From: Streptomyces albireticuli
GTDB lineage: Bacteria; Actinomycetota; Actinomycetes; Streptomycetales; Streptomycetaceae
Length of the DNA: 64,000 bases
Reading direction: 5' to 3'
Assembly: GCF_002192455.1 (NCBI RefSeq)
Contig: NZ_CP021744.1
Coordinates: 4,370,001-4,434,000 of the forward strand
The position numbers and the translations under genes are program-made. Below are positions 44,001-52,887 of this stretch, piece by piece. The notes below the pieces were generated by a model. It was not told where the DNA came from. It was given only the letters and a program-made list of their open reading frames with translations, and ran no database searches. Position 1 is the first letter of the stretch. Every line of letters begins with the position of its first letter.

Positions 44001-44419
44001 CTCTGTGGTCGGCCGGGGTGCGGGGGCATCACCGCCTCGAAACGGTCGCCTTCCACGCCGTTCCCGACTCGGTCCTGAGGCGGCAGCTCGCCCTGGACGC
44101 GCTCGACGAGCTCAGGGCGCTCGAAGTGACGGCGGAGCATCCGGACCTCCTCGACGAGGCGCCCCCGCTGCCCCAGGTGGAGCGGGTGACCTTGACCGAC
44201 CCCGTCCGGCTGCCGGATCCGTCCCAGCTCTTCCGGGCCTATCCGCGGCTGAAGACCCTCTTCCTGCGGGTGACCACGTCGGACCCCGTCGACCTGGCGG
44301 TCTTCCGGGAGCTCGGCCACGCGCTGAAGCTGGACGTCGTCCATCGAGGGCCCCTGCTCAACCAGGACCAGCTCCCCGAGAGCGTCGAACTGACCGCCCA
44401 GCCCTGGATCACCTTCTAG
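41096..44419 (+). CDS. Trypsin-like protease-NACHT-leucine-rich NLR-like protein
   Basis: An 1107-residue, apparently cytosolic protein. Residues 1-205 are a trypsin-like protease with a full triad: His32 (LTAAHVIG), Asp66 (CDAALLV) and Ser161 (GMSGSAVF). Residues about 305-600 are a NACHT NTPase with Walker A GAAGSGKT (315-322) and Walker B LILIDGVDE (397-405), followed by LTTRPSA and a helical winged-helix-like part. Residues about 600-850 are helical, HEAT-like. About 860-1095 is leucine-rich (LVDLSLQQCPEVVDLRTLG). This is the STAND/NLR build; protease-NACHT proteins are inferred to cleave a target after sensing phage. GTG start with GGAGG nine bases upstream. Confidence 0.85.
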   Translation: MHPAKERIAAVFGRAQGSGYLLTPNLVLTAAHVIGDCDTPRAVVPGGTGPVRCRTVWARDDSRRCDAALLVAERDLVDVETAAAFEPLVWGRAYDLRAWPGAQAVGFPQVQRDGDDELDTEQIVGTFKPGSNLIGGRHVLDSEHAAPEEPGGGGSPWAGMSGSAVFVDGLLAGVVCADPGGWRHGRLTVTPSATLWSHFRFLSECLMAGHKPESRSLTSHRQLEVEVFEQRLRDYLVEKAGALTIIGLTLSDGEGETWPLDAAYLSLELVGAGGPADGQGFEPPTGDPAGPARSVPAPQRAEEALAGQRRVLLRGAAGSGKTTLLQWLATVTARGDLPPGLGHLSGCMPLTLPLRTLIRQGELPQPEEFLAAAARPLAGLPAAQGWVTRRLAEGTALILIDGVDEVPEADRRRTLSWLKDLLAAYPDARYVLTTRPSAVREGWLSDAGFTELELQPMSRADVADFIDRWHTAAGQAHDERLRAFRDSLTAAVVTKRDLGRLATNPLMCALICALNRSRRGYLPHGRMELYRAALELLLIRRDRERDIVVGLEGPELEQAQTALLQKIAYWLIRNGRSEIEWDRAVEILDRALPAMPAVAARGSAEEILRHLVLRSGLLRQPTSETLDFIHRTFQDYLGAQAAVDDWDFDLLVNHAHDDQWEDVLRMAVGHAPPRARAELLRKLLERGEREEPNRYRLHLLAAACLEQATEVDADVRTRVEKAAAELVPPRDQEAAKALAAAGQVVLDLLPGPEGLDDVVAHAVVVAATVVADDRAIPLLARYATHPSVRVRAQLAWSWDRFDTEHYAEAVVGALPWAGEDFEQLQFVAKTAEQLRVLKRWGGRPRIQLNGPLAAAGPADLATPALVDLSLQQCPEVVDLRTLGHCAPLHGLWIGATKGISHLAELDSSALRTFHVSLDECPEGLDVLADMPELTSLRLHWPERGHQRWQTLSLPPGLTRLDLGPGLCAALWSAGVRGHHRLETVAFHAVPDSVLRRQLALDALDELRALEVTAEHPDLLDEAPPLPQVERVTLTDPVRLPDPSQLFRAYPRLKTLFLRVTTSDPVDLAVFRELGHALKLDVVHRGPLLNQDQLPESVELTAQPWITF

Positions 44420-44452
44420 CCTCGGCCGGCCGCCGGTCCAGGACGGTCCCCG

Positions 44453-45901
44453 TCACTCCTCCGAGCGCCCCCGCACCTCCTCCCAAGCCCCCGCCAGCGC
44501 CCCCGCCACCCCCGAAGCCGTCAGCGGCGCCCCGCCCAGCGAGCGCGCCGCCAGCCCGTGCAGGTACGCCCCCACCGACGCCGCGTCCAGCCCTCGCAGG
44601 CCCGCCGCCAGGAGGGAGCCCGTGACGCCCGAGAGGACGTCGCCGCTGCCCGCCGTGGCCAGCCAGGGGGTGCCCGTGGGGTTGACGCGGACCGCCTTGC
44701 GGCCGGGGGCGGCGACGACCGTCGTCGAGCCCTTCAGGAGGGTGGTCGCGCCGAAGCGGGCGGCGAGCTCGCGGGCGGCGGACAGGCGGGCGGACTCGAC
44801 GCGGGCGCGGGTGACGCCCAGCAGGGCGGCGGCCTCGCCCGCGTGCGGGGTCAGGACGGTCTCCGCGTCCCGCGCCCGTACGGTCTCCTCCGACAGCAGC
44901 CGCAGGCCGTCCGCGTCCACCAGGACGGGGACGTCCGAGGCGAGGACGTCGTCCAGGGCCCGGCGGGCCGCCGCGTCGTCGCCGACGCCGGGGCCGACGA
45001 CCCACGCCTGGACCCGGCCGGCCTTCGACGGCGGGCCCTCCGAGACGAGGGTCTCGGGGAAGCGGGTGACCACGGCGTCCGCCGCCGGGCCCGCGTAGCG
45101 GACCGCGCCCGCGCCGCCGTGCAGGGCGCCCGCCACGGCCAGGACGGCCGCGCCGGGGTAGCGGGCGGAGCCGGCCACCACGCCGACCACGCCCCGCCGG
45201 TACTTGTCGCTCTCCGCACCCGGGCGCGGCAGCAGCGCCGCGACGTCCGCGTGCTGGAGCGCCTCGGCCGCGGGGACGCGCGGCAGGTGCGGCCCGAGGC
45301 CGATGTCGATCAGACGCAGGGCGCCGGCCCGCTCCCGGGCCGGGTCGACGAGCAGGCCCGGCTTGTACGCGCCGAAGGTCACCGTCGCGTCCGCGCGCAC
45401 CGTCGCGCCGCGCACCTCGCCGCTGTCCGCGTCGACGCCGCTCGGCAGGTCCACGGCGAGGACGAGGGCGCCCTCGGCGGCCGTGACCAGCGCCTCGGCC
45501 TCCGGGCGCAGCCCGCCGCGGCCGCCGATGCCGACGATCCCGTCCACGACCAGGTCCGCGCGGCGCACCGCCCGGTCGCCCTCCTCCGCCGAGGCCACCC
45601 GGCCGCCCGCCGCCCGCAGCGCGGCCAGGCCGCCCGCGTGGGCCCGCTCCGGGGAGAGGAGCACCGCCGTCACCCCGGCCCCCCGGCGCGCCAGGCGCGC
45701 GCCGGCGTAGAGCGCGTCCCCGCCGTTGTCGCCGCTCCCCACGAGGAGCGCCACCCGTGCCCCGTACGTGCGTCCCAGCAGGTCCGCGCAGGCCGCCGCC
45801 AGCCCGGCGGCGGCGCGCTGCATCAGGGCGCCCGGGGGGAGCTGTGCCATGAGCGCGCGCTCGGCGGCCCGTACGGTCTCGACGCTGTAGGCAGTCCTCA
45901 T
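44453..45901 (-). CDS. nnrD: Bifunctional NAD(P)HX epimerase/dehydratase
   Basis: A 482-residue fusion. The N-terminal YjeF_N domain (about 1-215) is the NAD(P)HX epimerase, with VGSGDNGGDALYAGARLA. The C-terminal ribokinase-like domain (about 225-475) is the ADP- or ATP-dependent dehydratase, with LTPHAGEAAALLG and TAGSGDVLSGVTGSLLAAG. Together they repair damaged NADH and NADPH. ATG 45901 fits the family start MRTAYSVETVRAAE. It is convergent with the NACHT gene and divergent from alr. Confidence 0.94.
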   Translation of the reverse strand: MRTAYSVETVRAAERALMAQLPPGALMQRAAAGLAAACADLLGRTYGARVALLVGSGDNGGDALYAGARLARRGAGVTAVLLSPERAHAGGLAALRAAGGRVASAEEGDRAVRRADLVVDGIVGIGGRGGLRPEAEALVTAAEGALVLAVDLPSGVDADSGEVRGATVRADATVTFGAYKPGLLVDPARERAGALRLIDIGLGPHLPRVPAAEALQHADVAALLPRPGAESDKYRRGVVGVVAGSARYPGAAVLAVAGALHGGAGAVRYAGPAADAVVTRFPETLVSEGPPSKAGRVQAWVVGPGVGDDAAARRALDDVLASDVPVLVDADGLRLLSEETVRARDAETVLTPHAGEAAALLGVTRARVESARLSAARELAARFGATTLLKGSTTVVAAPGRKAVRVNPTGTPWLATAGSGDVLSGVTGSLLAAGLRGLDAASVGAYLHGLAARSLGGAPLTASGVAGALAGAWEEVRGRSEE

Positions 45902-46061
45902 GCCCCCAGTGTCACCGTCGGGCCCGGCGCCCGCCCCCGAAATGAGGCACCGGACGAGGCACCGGACAGGCCACCGGACGGGACACCGACGAGGCACCGG
46001 CGCACGCCCCCGGCGCCCCACCCCTCACGCCCATCCCGGACGTCCTGAGACACTGACGGGG

Positions 46062-47267
46062 ATGAACGAGACTCCGATGCGCGCCCGTGCCCTGGTCGAC
46101 CTGGCCGCCCTGCGGGCCAACGTACGTGTGCTGCGCGCCCGCGCGCCCCAGGCGCAGCTGATGGTCGTGGTCAAGGCGGACGCGTACGGCCACGGCGCGG
46201 TGCCCTGCGCCCGCGCGGCCCGCCAGGCCGGTGCCACGTGGATCGGCACGGCCACCCCGCAGGAGGCGCTCGCGCTGCGCGCGGCCGGGGACGAGGGTCG
46301 GCTGATGTGCTGGCTGTGGACCCCGGGCGGGCCGTGGCGGGAGGCGATCGAGGCCGACATCGACGTCACCGTGAGCGGTGTGTGGGCCGTCGAGGAGGTC
46401 CGGGCGGCCGTCCGGGCCGCGGGCCGGCCCGCGCGCGTCCAGCTGAAGATCGACACCGGTCTGGGCCGCAACGGCTGCCAGCCCGACGACTGGCCGGAAC
46501 TGATCGCCGCCGCCCGCGCCGCCGAGGACGAGGGCGTCCTGCGCGTCACCGGCGTGTGGTCGCACTTCGCCTGCGCGGACGAGCCCGGCCACCCCTCCAT
46601 CCAGGCCCAGCTGCGGGTCTTCCGGGACGCGGTGGCCTACGCCGAGCGGCAGGGCGTGCGGCCCGAGGTGCGGCACATAGCCAACTCCCCGGCCATGCTC
46701 ACCCTGCCGGAGAGCCACTTCGACCTGGTGCGGACCGGTGTCGCGGCCTACGGCGTCTCGCCGAGCCCCGAGATCGGCACCCCGCAGGAGCTGGGCCTGC
46801 GCCCGGTGATGACGCTGTCGGCCTCCCTCGCCTCCGTCAAGCGGGTGCCGGGCGGGCACGGTGTCTCGTACGGGCATCACTACATCACCCCGGGACCCAC
46901 TACTCTCGCCCTGGTTCCCGTCGGCTACGCGGACGGGATCCCGCGCGCCGGGTCCGGCACCGGGCCGGTGCTGATCGGCGGGAAGTGGCGGACGGTCGCC
47001 GGCCGGGTGGCCATGGACCAGTTCGTGGTCGACCTCGGCGGCGACACGGCGCGGGTCGGTGACGAGGCGGTGCTGTTCGGCCCGGGTGACCGGGGTGAGC
47101 CGACCGCCGAGGACTGGGCACGGGCCACGGGGACCATCGCGTACGAGGTCGTGACGCGCATCTCGAACCGGGTCCCGCGCGTCTATGTGGGTGAGGACGC
47201 GGGCACGGACCCGGGCGCGGGTACGGACAAGAACGTGAACGAGAGCGTGAACCAGCAGCAGAGCTAG
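46062..47267 (+). CDS. alr: Alanine racemase
   Basis: A 401-residue fold-type III PLP enzyme making D-alanine for peptidoglycan. Lys38 in MVVVKADAYGHGAVP holds PLP, and the catalytic Tyr from the other monomer is in GVSYGHHYIT, near residue 268. ATG 46062 was chosen; the frame is open to 45900 across the divergent spacer. The C-terminal 20 residues are low complexity. Clustering with tsaE is typical. Confidence 0.96.
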   Translation: MNETPMRARALVDLAALRANVRVLRARAPQAQLMVVVKADAYGHGAVPCARAARQAGATWIGTATPQEALALRAAGDEGRLMCWLWTPGGPWREAIEADIDVTVSGVWAVEEVRAAVRAAGRPARVQLKIDTGLGRNGCQPDDWPELIAAARAAEDEGVLRVTGVWSHFACADEPGHPSIQAQLRVFRDAVAYAERQGVRPEVRHIANSPAMLTLPESHFDLVRTGVAAYGVSPSPEIGTPQELGLRPVMTLSASLASVKRVPGGHGVSYGHHYITPGPTTLALVPVGYADGIPRAGSGTGPVLIGGKWRTVAGRVAMDQFVVDLGGDTARVGDEAVLFGPGDRGEPTAEDWARATGTIAYEVVTRISNRVPRVYVGEDAGTDPGAGTDKNVNESVNQQQS

Positions 47268-47284
47268 GACACGGGGGTCACGGA

Positions 47285-48526
47285 ATGAGCGACAGCGCGA
47301 ACACGGGCGGGGACATGGCGGCCACGGCCGCCTCCGTTCTCACGGCGGCCACCGCGGCCACGGAGGCCACCGCCTCCGCCGCGCCGGCCGCCTGGCGGCG
47401 CGGGGCGGGCGTCGCGGGCGCGGCGCTCGGCGTGGTGGCCGCCGGAGCCGCCGTCGGGGTCGCCGTGGAGCGGCTCACCGTGGGGCGGGGGATGCGCCGT
47501 AAGGCACGTCTCGCGCTGGACGCCGCCGGTCCGTACGGGACGCTGCGCGGCACGCCCGGCACCGCGGTCGCCGAGGACGGCACCCGGCTGGCCTACGAGG
47601 TCGACGAGGTCGGCCCCGAGCCCGGCCGGCGGTTCCTGGGGCGCCGCCCCGCGCCGCCCGTCACCGTGATCTTCAGTCACGGCTACTGCCTCCAGCAGGA
47701 CGCCTGGCACTTCCAGCGCGCCGCCCTGCGCGGCGCCGTCCGCACCGTCTTCTGGGACCAGCGCAGCCACGGCCGCTCCGAGCGCGCCCGCACCCCCGGC
47801 GTCTCCATCGACCTCCTCGGCCGCGACCTCAAGGCCGTCATCGACGCCGCCGCGCCCGAGGGACCGCTGGTGCTGGTGGGGCACTCGATGGGCGGCATGA
47901 CGATGATGGCGCTCGCCGCGCACTACCCCGAGCTGATCGCCGAGCGCGTCGTCGGCGCGGCCTTCATCGGCACGTCCGCCGGGCGGCTCGACGAGAACAC
48001 CTACGGTCTCCCGGCCGTCGGGATGAGTGTGATGCGGCGCGTCCTGCCGGGCGCCCTCAAGCTGATGTCCGCGCAGCCGGAGCTGGTCGAGAAGGGGCGG
48101 CGGGCCACCGCCGACCTCTTCGCGGGGATCATCAAGCGCTACTCCTTCGGCGCGGACGACGTGGACCCCGGGGTGGCCCGGTTCGGCGAGCGGCTCATCG
48201 AGGCCACCCCCGTCGACGTGGTCGCGGCCTTCTACCCGGTCTTCGCCGAGCACGAGAAGATGACGGCGCTGCGCGCCTTCGACCACCGGCCCGTGCTCGT
48301 CCTCGCCGGCGAGCGGGACATGATCACCCCGTACGAGCACAGCGAGGCCATCGCGGAGGCCCTGCCGGCCGCCCGGCTCGTCCGTGTCCCCGGCGCGGGC
48401 CACATGGTGATGCTGGAGCAGCCCGCGACGGTCGGCGACCAACTGGCCGAACTGCTGGCGGCGGCCGGCGCGAGTGGCGTACAGGCGGGGCTGCGGCACG
48501 CGGCCGGAGCGCGTCGCCGGGGCTGA
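47285..48526 (+). CDS. Alpha/beta-fold hydrolase
   Basis: A 413-residue protein. An Ala-rich N-terminus contains one hydrophobic segment (about 40-60). The hydrolase domain has FSHGYCLQQDAW, nucleophile Ser201 in GHSMGG, acid Asp in AGERDMITP and His in PGAGHMV. It begins 17 bases after alr and precedes tsaE by 20 bases, so it belongs to that operon. Substrate unknown; the position between alr and tsaE is conserved in Streptomyces. Confidence 0.9.
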   Translation: MSDSANTGGDMAATAASVLTAATAATEATASAAPAAWRRGAGVAGAALGVVAAGAAVGVAVERLTVGRGMRRKARLALDAAGPYGTLRGTPGTAVAEDGTRLAYEVDEVGPEPGRRFLGRRPAPPVTVIFSHGYCLQQDAWHFQRAALRGAVRTVFWDQRSHGRSERARTPGVSIDLLGRDLKAVIDAAAPEGPLVLVGHSMGGMTMMALAAHYPELIAERVVGAAFIGTSAGRLDENTYGLPAVGMSVMRRVLPGALKLMSAQPELVEKGRRATADLFAGIIKRYSFGADDVDPGVARFGERLIEATPVDVVAAFYPVFAEHEKMTALRAFDHRPVLVLAGERDMITPYEHSEAIAEALPAARLVRVPGAGHMVMLEQPATVGDQLAELLAAAGASGVQAGLRHAAGARRRG

Positions 48527-48546
48527 GCCCCGTACCATCGGCGGGT

Positions 48547-49104
48547 ATGAACGCCCCGAACGCCCGGCCTGACGCCGCAGCCACCGTCGCCACCGCCATC
48601 TCCACCACCTCCGCCCAGGTCACCGTCAAGTCCGCCGAGGGCATGCGGGACTTGGGCCGCCGGCTCGCGGCCCTGCTGCGCCCCGGCGACCTGCTGCTCC
48701 TCACGGGCGAGCTGGGCGCCGGCAAGACGACCCTGACGCGCGGCCTCGGCGAGGGCCTCGGCGTGCGGGGCGCCGTGACGTCCCCGACCTTCGTGATCGC
48801 CCGCGCCCACCCGCCCCTCGGCGACGGCCCGGCCCTGGTCCACGTCGACGCCTACCGGCTGAACGGCGGCCTCGACGAGATGGAGGACCTGGACCTCGAC
48901 GTCTCGCTGCCCGAGTCGGTGATCGTCGTGGAGTGGGGCGACGGCAAGGTCGAGGAGCTGTCCGAGGACCGGCTGCACGTCGTCATCGAGCGCGCGGAGG
49001 GCGCGGACGGGCTCGCGCTGGACGAGGCCGACGACGTCCGCACGGTGACCCTGGCGGGCGTGGGCCCGCGGTGGGCGGGCGTGGATCTGACGCCGCTGGG
49101 GTGA
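48547..49104 (+). CDS. tsaE: tRNA t6A biosynthesis ATPase TsaE
   Basis: A 185-residue TsaE, the ATPase that resets the TsaB-TsaD complex in making threonylcarbamoyladenosine-37 of tRNA. Walker A GELGAGKTT is at residues 54-62, with SPTFVIAR and HVDAYRL downstream and VEWGD near the end. The first 25 residues are Ala/Thr-rich and variable. tsaB and tsaD follow 1.4 kb downstream. Confidence 0.95.
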   Translation: MNAPNARPDAAATVATAISTTSAQVTVKSAEGMRDLGRRLAALLRPGDLLLLTGELGAGKTTLTRGLGEGLGVRGAVTSPTFVIARAHPPLGDGPALVHVDAYRLNGGLDEMEDLDLDVSLPESVIVVEWGDGKVEELSEDRLHVVIERAEGADGLALDEADDVRTVTLAGVGPRWAGVDLTPLG

Positions 49105-49240
49105 CGTGGGATCACGTGGGGTGACGCGGTGACACCCGGGGTGTACGGGATCTCCGCGCGCCTCCCCGTATTCCGACAAGCCGTCGGCAAGATGTTGCGC
49201 GGGTGGTATCAGGCGTGGTCACATGGAGGCAGAGACACGG

Positions 49241-49259
49241 TTAGGTCTACCTAACCTTG
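49241..49259. promoter_or_regulatory. Possible iron box (DmdR1/IdeR-type)
   Basis: TTAGGTCTACCTAACCTTG matches the 19-base actinobacterial iron-box consensus at 13 positions and overlaps the perfect palindrome GGTTAGGTCTACCTAACC at 49239-49256. It ends 23 bases before the next start codon. The spacing within the palindrome is shorter than in the consensus, so another regulator is possible. Confidence 0.45.
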
Positions 49260-49282
49260 CCCAGCTGCCCCAGGAGGCATTC

Positions 49283-49489
49283 ATGTCGGCCCACGAGCCT
49301 GCTGCCGAGCCTGCTGCCGCCGCGGCCCACGAGAACCGCCGCCCCGAGGAGCTGAGTGGCGCGCGGCGTCCGGCCATGTCGATGAGGGATCTGCTGGCGG
49401 CCTGTGCGGCGGCGGACGCGGTGTCGACGCCGCCGCGCGCGCCGGAGGCGCGTGAGGATTCCGAGGACGGGGAGCGGGACGCGGCGTAG
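49283..49489 (+). CDS. Small acidic protein of unknown function
   Basis: A 68-residue protein, MSAHEPAAEPAAAAAHENRR at the start, with a short helical core SMRDLLAACAAADAV and an acidic tail. ATG 49283 has AGGAGG five bases upstream, which settles it against the longer frame from 49223. Good codon bias. A palindrome resembling an iron box lies just upstream. Confidence 0.65.
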   Translation: MSAHEPAAEPAAAAAHENRRPEELSGARRPAMSMRDLLAACAAADAVSTPPRAPEAREDSEDGERDAA

Positions 49490-49511
49490 TCGCCCGTACG
49501 GGGTAAGGGTG

Positions 49512-49751
49512 ACGCCTGCGGCGGGCCTTTTCCTCACCCCGCCCCTGCCTGAACCGGGGCCCTGCCCCGGACCCCGGTGGACGGGCTGAGCTGTCGCCCG
49601 GAACGGGCAGGAAGCCACCCCTGGCAGAGGGGAAAGCGGGCCGCGGGCAGGGGCGAAATCCAGCCCGGCCGGCGATTGAGGCCACCGCGCGTAGCGCGGC
49701 CGGGGGCCCGGGGATCTCCCCGGTTCCGGGAAGGGGCGGGTAGGGGAAAGA
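49512..49751. repeat. Long dispersed intergenic repeat, copy B
   Basis: Related to 24613-24850 along its whole length, with a different middle (about 49605-49655). As in copy A it lies between two convergent genes, one of them ending within about 10-30 bases. Confidence 0.72.
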
Positions 49752-49758
49752 TCCGTCC

Positions 49759-50334
49759 CTACGGGACCACGACCACCTTCGCCCCGTTCACCGCCACATT
49801 CCACAGCGCCAGACCGTCCGCCGGCTTCTCCCGGATGCCGCCCGTCTTCTTCGTCGACGCTGGGTCCGGCGAGGACCCGTCCACCGCCGCGCTGAAGCCG
49901 AACACCACCCCGTTCGCGTCCCGGTGGAAGCGCACGATGTGCTCGACCCGGGTGCCGTCCGAGCCCAGGCCCGTGGGGTCACGGGAAGTGACCTTGTACG
50001 GGCCGACCGGGGGGTTCACGGTGCTGGGGGCGACCTCGAAGGTGCGGGTGACCTTGCCGTCGGGGCCGACCAGCCAGACCCGCTTCTGCGCGAGGGCGTA
50101 GACGACGCGGGCGCCGGTGCCGGAGTTCGCGGGGAGCTCGGTCGCGGCCTTCTCCTTGGCGGCCTTGTCCTGGGCCGCCGCGTCCTGACCCTGGTCCTTC
50201 TCCTTGCCGGACGGCGAGGAGGCGGACGGGCGCGGGCGGTCGGGCGCGGCCTCGGCCTGGAAGGCGAGGAAACCGACGCCGCCCAGCGCCGCGGCGGTGA
50301 GCGCGGCCACGATGATCCCCGAACTGCGTGCCAC
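49759..50334 (-). CDS. YkuD-like membrane-anchored protein lacking the catalytic motif
   Basis: A 191-residue protein from GTG 50334. A signal-anchor (about 7-28) is followed by a Lys/Ala/Gln linker, then a domain starting RVVYALAQKRVWLVGPDGKV and PVGPYKVTSR, the opening of L,D-transpeptidase (YkuD) domains. The family's HG...SHGCxR segment is missing; TGGIREKPADGLALW stands in its place without Cys or His. It is therefore probably not a peptidoglycan cross-linking enzyme, perhaps a binding or scaffold protein. Confidence 0.68.
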   Translation of the reverse strand: MARSSGIIVAALTAAALGGVGFLAFQAEAAPDRPRPSASSPSGKEKDQGQDAAAQDKAAKEKAATELPANSGTGARVVYALAQKRVWLVGPDGKVTRTFEVAPSTVNPPVGPYKVTSRDPTGLGSDGTRVEHIVRFHRDANGVVFGFSAAVDGSSPDPASTKKTGGIREKPADGLALWNVAVNGAKVVVVP

Positions 50335-50463
50335 GGCTGCGCACCCTTTCGTCCTGCGTACGGCTATGCGGCTGACCGTAGCACCCGCGTACGCCCCCGC
50401 CGCGCCCTCGGCGCGGGCGGGCGCGGGCACCGCCCGCCCCGTGGCGCGCCGTAGGCTGTCAGT

Positions 50464-51132
50464 GTGCTGCTGCTCGCTCTTGATACCGCCACTCCCGCCG
50501 TCACCGTCGCTCTCCACGACGGCGACAAAGTCATCGCCGAATCGCGTCAGGTGGACGCCCGCAGGCACGGTGAGCTGCTGCTCCCGGCCGTCGACCGGGT
50601 GCTCGGCGAGGCCGGCCGCACGCTGGACGCCGTGACCGGCATCGTCGTCGGCGTCGGCCCCGGCCCGTACACCGGCCTGCGCGTCGGCATCGTGACCGCC
50701 GCGACGTTCGGCGCCGCGCTGTCCGTCCCCGTCCACGGCCTGTGCTCCCTGGACGGCATCGCCTACGCCGCCGGCCAGGCCGGGCTGGAGGGCGAATTCG
50801 TCGTCGCGACGGACGCCCGCCGCAAGGAGGTCTACTGGGCCCGGTACGCCGACGCCCGCACCCGGGTCACCGAGCCCGCCGTGGACCGCCCCGCCGACCT
50901 CACCGAGCCGCTCGCGGGCCTCACCGCCATCGGCGCGGGCGCCGTGCTCTACCCCGACGCCTTCACGGACGTACGGGCCGACATGCCCGAGCACCAGTAC
51001 GCGGGCGCGCTGGCCTCCCTGGCCGCGGAGAAGCTCCGCGCGGGCGGCGAGTTCCTGCCGGACCAGCCGCTGTACCTGCGCCGTCCGGACGCCAAGGTGC
51101 CGGCCAACTACAAGGTGGTCACCCCGCAGTGA
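50464..51132 (+). CDS. tsaB: t6A complex subunit TsaB
   Basis: A 222-residue protein starting MLLLALDTATPAVTVALHDG, with GVGPGPYTGLRVGI, the ASKHA-fold signature of TsaB. It is the scaffold partner of TsaD in t6A synthesis. GTG 50464 is the start. The stop overlaps the rimI GTG (GTGA), and the order tsaB-rimI-tsaD is conserved. Confidence 0.95.
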   Translation: MLLLALDTATPAVTVALHDGDKVIAESRQVDARRHGELLLPAVDRVLGEAGRTLDAVTGIVVGVGPGPYTGLRVGIVTAATFGAALSVPVHGLCSLDGIAYAAGQAGLEGEFVVATDARRKEVYWARYADARTRVTEPAVDRPADLTEPLAGLTAIGAGAVLYPDAFTDVRADMPEHQYAGALASLAAEKLRAGGEFLPDQPLYLRRPDAKVPANYKVVTPQ

Positions 51133-51759
51133 CCGGCACGGTGCGGATCCGCGAGATGCGCTGGTGGGACATCGCGCCCGTGCTGGAGCTGGAGCGGGCG
51201 CTCTTCCCGGACGACGCCTGGTCGAAGGGCCTGTTCTGGTCCGAGCTGGCGCACGCCCGCGGCGCGGGCGCCAACCGCCGCTACGTGGTGGCCGAGTGGA
51301 CCGACCCGGGCGCCGCGCCCGAGACCGCCCCCGGCCCCGCCGAGGGCGGCGCCCCTGGCTCCGGCCCCGCGGGCGTGGCGGGCCGCCATATGAGCGCCAC
51401 CGACGAGCCGACGGGCGCGGGCGCGTCCGGCACGGGCCCCGGCAGCCGGATCGTCGGCTACGCCGGCCTCGCCGCGATCGACGGCACCGGTGACGTCCAG
51501 ACCATCGCCGTCGCCTACGACCACTGGGGCACCGGCCTGGGTGCCCGCCTGCTCACCGAGCTGCTCGCCACCGCGACCGCCTTCGAGTGCCGCGAGGTGC
51601 TCCTGGAGGTCCGGGTGGACAACACCCGCGCCCAGCGGCTCTACGAACGCTTCGGATTCGAACCCGTCGGTGTCCGCCGCGGCTACTACCAGCCCGGTAA
51701 CGTCGATGCCCTCGTCATGCGCCTCACCGACCCCGACTCGGCAGTGCGAGGTACCCCCC

Positions 51760-51776
<17 letters not shown>
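51129..51776 (+). CDS. rimI: Ribosomal protein S18 alanine N-acetyltransferase-like GNAT protein
   Basis: A 215-residue GNAT acetyltransferase. The acetyl-CoA motif is VQTIAVAYDHWGTGLGARLL, and LEVRVDNTRAQRLYERFGFE follows. RimI acetylates the N-terminus of S18 and other proteins. A Gly/Ala/Pro-rich insert of about 48 residues (58-106) separates beta strands and makes it longer than the usual ~150. GTG 51129 overlaps the tsaB stop, and the 3' end overlaps tsaD by 17 bases. Confidence 0.92.
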
Positions 51777-52883
<1,107 letters not shown>

Positions 52884-52887
<4 letters not shown>

